DNA of 64,000 bases from the NCBI RefSeq assembly GCF_000010085.1, contig NC_007712.1:2294001-2358000 (forward strand), in the 5' to 3' direction. The position numbers and the translations under genes were made by a program. Below the pieces are notes generated by a model, which saw nothing but the letters and a program-made list of their open reading frames with translations, had not been told where the DNA came from and made no database searches. Numbering within the stretch: the first letter of the stretch is position 1; every line of letters begins with the position of its first letter. Below, piece after piece: positions 63,272-64,000 of this stretch. The DNA comes from Sodalis glossinidius str. 'morsitans'. GTDB lineage: Bacteria; Pseudomonadota; Gammaproteobacteria; Enterobacterales; Enterobacteriaceae.

Positions 63272-63555
63272 AATGACGACAATCCTTGAGGTCGCAAACA
63301 AAGCCGGCGTATCAAAAGCCACTGTCTCACGGGTGTTGTCAGGCAACGGTTATGTGAGTCAGGCGACGCGCGAACGCATATATCGCGCCTGTGGTTTTGG
63401 CGCAACCGGCGATTGATGACCATGATGGGCTGATTATGCCGGGTAATAATGTCATCCATCGCGTCGATACTTAGAAAGCGGGGATAAATGATGATTCCGT
63501 CACAACGCAGGTCAAGCAGAAAATCAATGGCGGCCTTTGCTCTGAGGGGTATACC
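63272..63555. pseudogene. ascG: LacI-type repressor AscG with internal inversion
   Basis: The + strand at 63272-63392 encodes TTILEVANKAGVSKATVSRV and LSGNGYVSQATRERIYRA, the AscG helix-turn-helix. From 63393 the similarity moves to the minus strand: read from 63555 to 63408 it gives AIDFLLDLRCDGIIIYPRFL then DDIITRHNQPIMVINRRL, matching AscG residues of about 105-155. A middle piece of the gene has thus been inverted next to its own 5' end, and the rest is lost. The asc repressor is destroyed. Confidence 0.8.
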
Positions 63556-63594
63556 AAAGAATACACCCCTGGTTTTCAGGAGGCAATCGATACC

Positions 63595-63873
63595 ATGATC
63601 GTTAAAATTGAGCATAAAATTGGTATTAGAATCCGCAAAACCATTATGAGATATGGTTTGCGAAATAGCACACCGACAGGCGAGGAAATAATTCAGGGCG
63701 TGATTTTAGCTGAAGAAGTCGTAAGATGTATCAAGAGCGAGTTAACAAATAAAATTATCGTTATCAATAATAGCAATAAGGCCATACCGATTGACCTTGA
63801 AGATTCTGGAAAACGTTTAGTTGATGAAGATAGCAATCTCTACAAACTGGCTAAAGTAAATAACCTTATCTGA
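63595..63873 (+). CDS. Hypothetical protein upstream of PTS IIB gene
   Basis: 92 codons: KIGIRIRKTIMRYGLRNSTP, GEEIIQGVILAEEVVRCIKS and PIDLEDSGKRLVDEDSNLYK. The text from RYGLRNSTP on is protein-like; the first residues overlap the ascG rearrangement, so it is probably the 3' part of a larger gene truncated by it. The family is not recognised. TGAGGT lies between its stop and the following IIB gene, which suggests an operon with that PTS component. Confidence 0.4.
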   Translation: MIVKIEHKIGIRIRKTIMRYGLRNSTPTGEEIIQGVILAEEVVRCIKSELTNKIIVINNSNKAIPIDLEDSGKRLVDEDSNLYKLAKVNNLI

Positions 63874-63882
63874 GGTAATATT

Positions 63883-64000
63883 ATGCTTAAAGTACTCTGC
63901 GTATGTAGCTGCGGCCTGGGCTCAAGTTTCGCAATTGAAATGAGTGCGAAAGCCGTACTGCAAAAACTCTGTATAGATGCCGATATTGATCATACTAAGG
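63883..64000 (+). CDS. PTS EIIB component (ascorbate/UlaB-like), 5' part
   Basis: The window ends inside MLKVLCVCSCGLGSSFAIEM, SAKAVLQKLCIDADIDH. The CxCGxGxSS loop is the phospho-cysteine P-loop of lactose/galactitol/ascorbate-class IIB proteins; UlaB/SgaB is the closest pattern. GAGGTAAT stands before ATG 63883. Substrate and integrity beyond 64000 are unknown. Confidence 0.8.
   Translation, partial: MLKVLCVCSCGLGSSFAIEMSAKAVLQKLCIDADIDHTK

Overview
The window is chromosomal DNA of an enterobacterium of the Sodalis type, i.e. an insect symbiont early in genome decay. The evidence is the E. coli-like gene order trpA-B-CF-D-G-E / rnm / yciO / rluB / btuR / sohB / yciN / topA / cysB / acnA / ribA / pgpB / lapA-lapB / pyrF / yciH / osmB, combined with very many recent pseudogenes and IS copies. 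The species is not fixed by what I can see: S. glossinidius or another Sodalis symbiont fits.

Layout. (1) 1-26549: ompW split by a degenerate prophage of about 26.4 kb. The outer half of ompW ends at 62 and its last part resumes at 26437; both sides share a 7-bp core. The prophage runs integrase, an AlpA-type regulator, ORF6N/antirepressor remnants, antiterminator Q, a lysis cassette (holin, SAR endolysin, Rz/Rz1), terminase, portal, head genes, contractile-tail-type genes, tail fibre, then accessory genes on the other strand (acyltransferase, Rpn/YhgA-like nuclease, Panacea-domain protein). Integrase, both terminase subunits, portal, capsid, tape measure, spike and fibre are broken. The lysis genes and a block of tail genes are open. 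(2) 26550-33900: a broken BON-domain gene, then an intact trp operon on the minus strand with promoter, TrpR operator, leader peptide and attenuator. (3) 33906-51350: core genes, mostly intact (rnm, yciO, rluB, sohB, yciN, topA, cysB, ribA, pgpB, lapA, lapB, pyrF), with btuR, acnA, yciH and osmB damaged. (4) 51622-64000: catabolic and accessory remnants: an AraD-type epimerase with an internal deletion, kdgT cut by an IS256-family element, a Flp pilin fragment, an IS903-like element with a 9-bp target duplication, an apparently intact alpha/beta hydrolase, a gutted mocR/pdxI pair, a LysR-SDR fusion, the arbutin/salicin/cellobiose (asc) locus in ruins with an internal inversion in ascG, and the start of a PTS IIB gene.

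Tryptophan synthesis, nucleotide, flavin, envelope and topology genes are kept. TCA aconitase A, stress lipoprotein, cobalamin salvage, beta-glucoside and hexuronate uptake and the prophage are being lost by point nonsense mutations, 1-nt slippage at homopolymers and deletions. The most unusual signal is the trp leader peptide: one extra C in a C-run appears to have removed its normal stop codon, so that translation would end at the foot of the attenuator hairpin. I did not find a convincing new defence or biosynthetic system.
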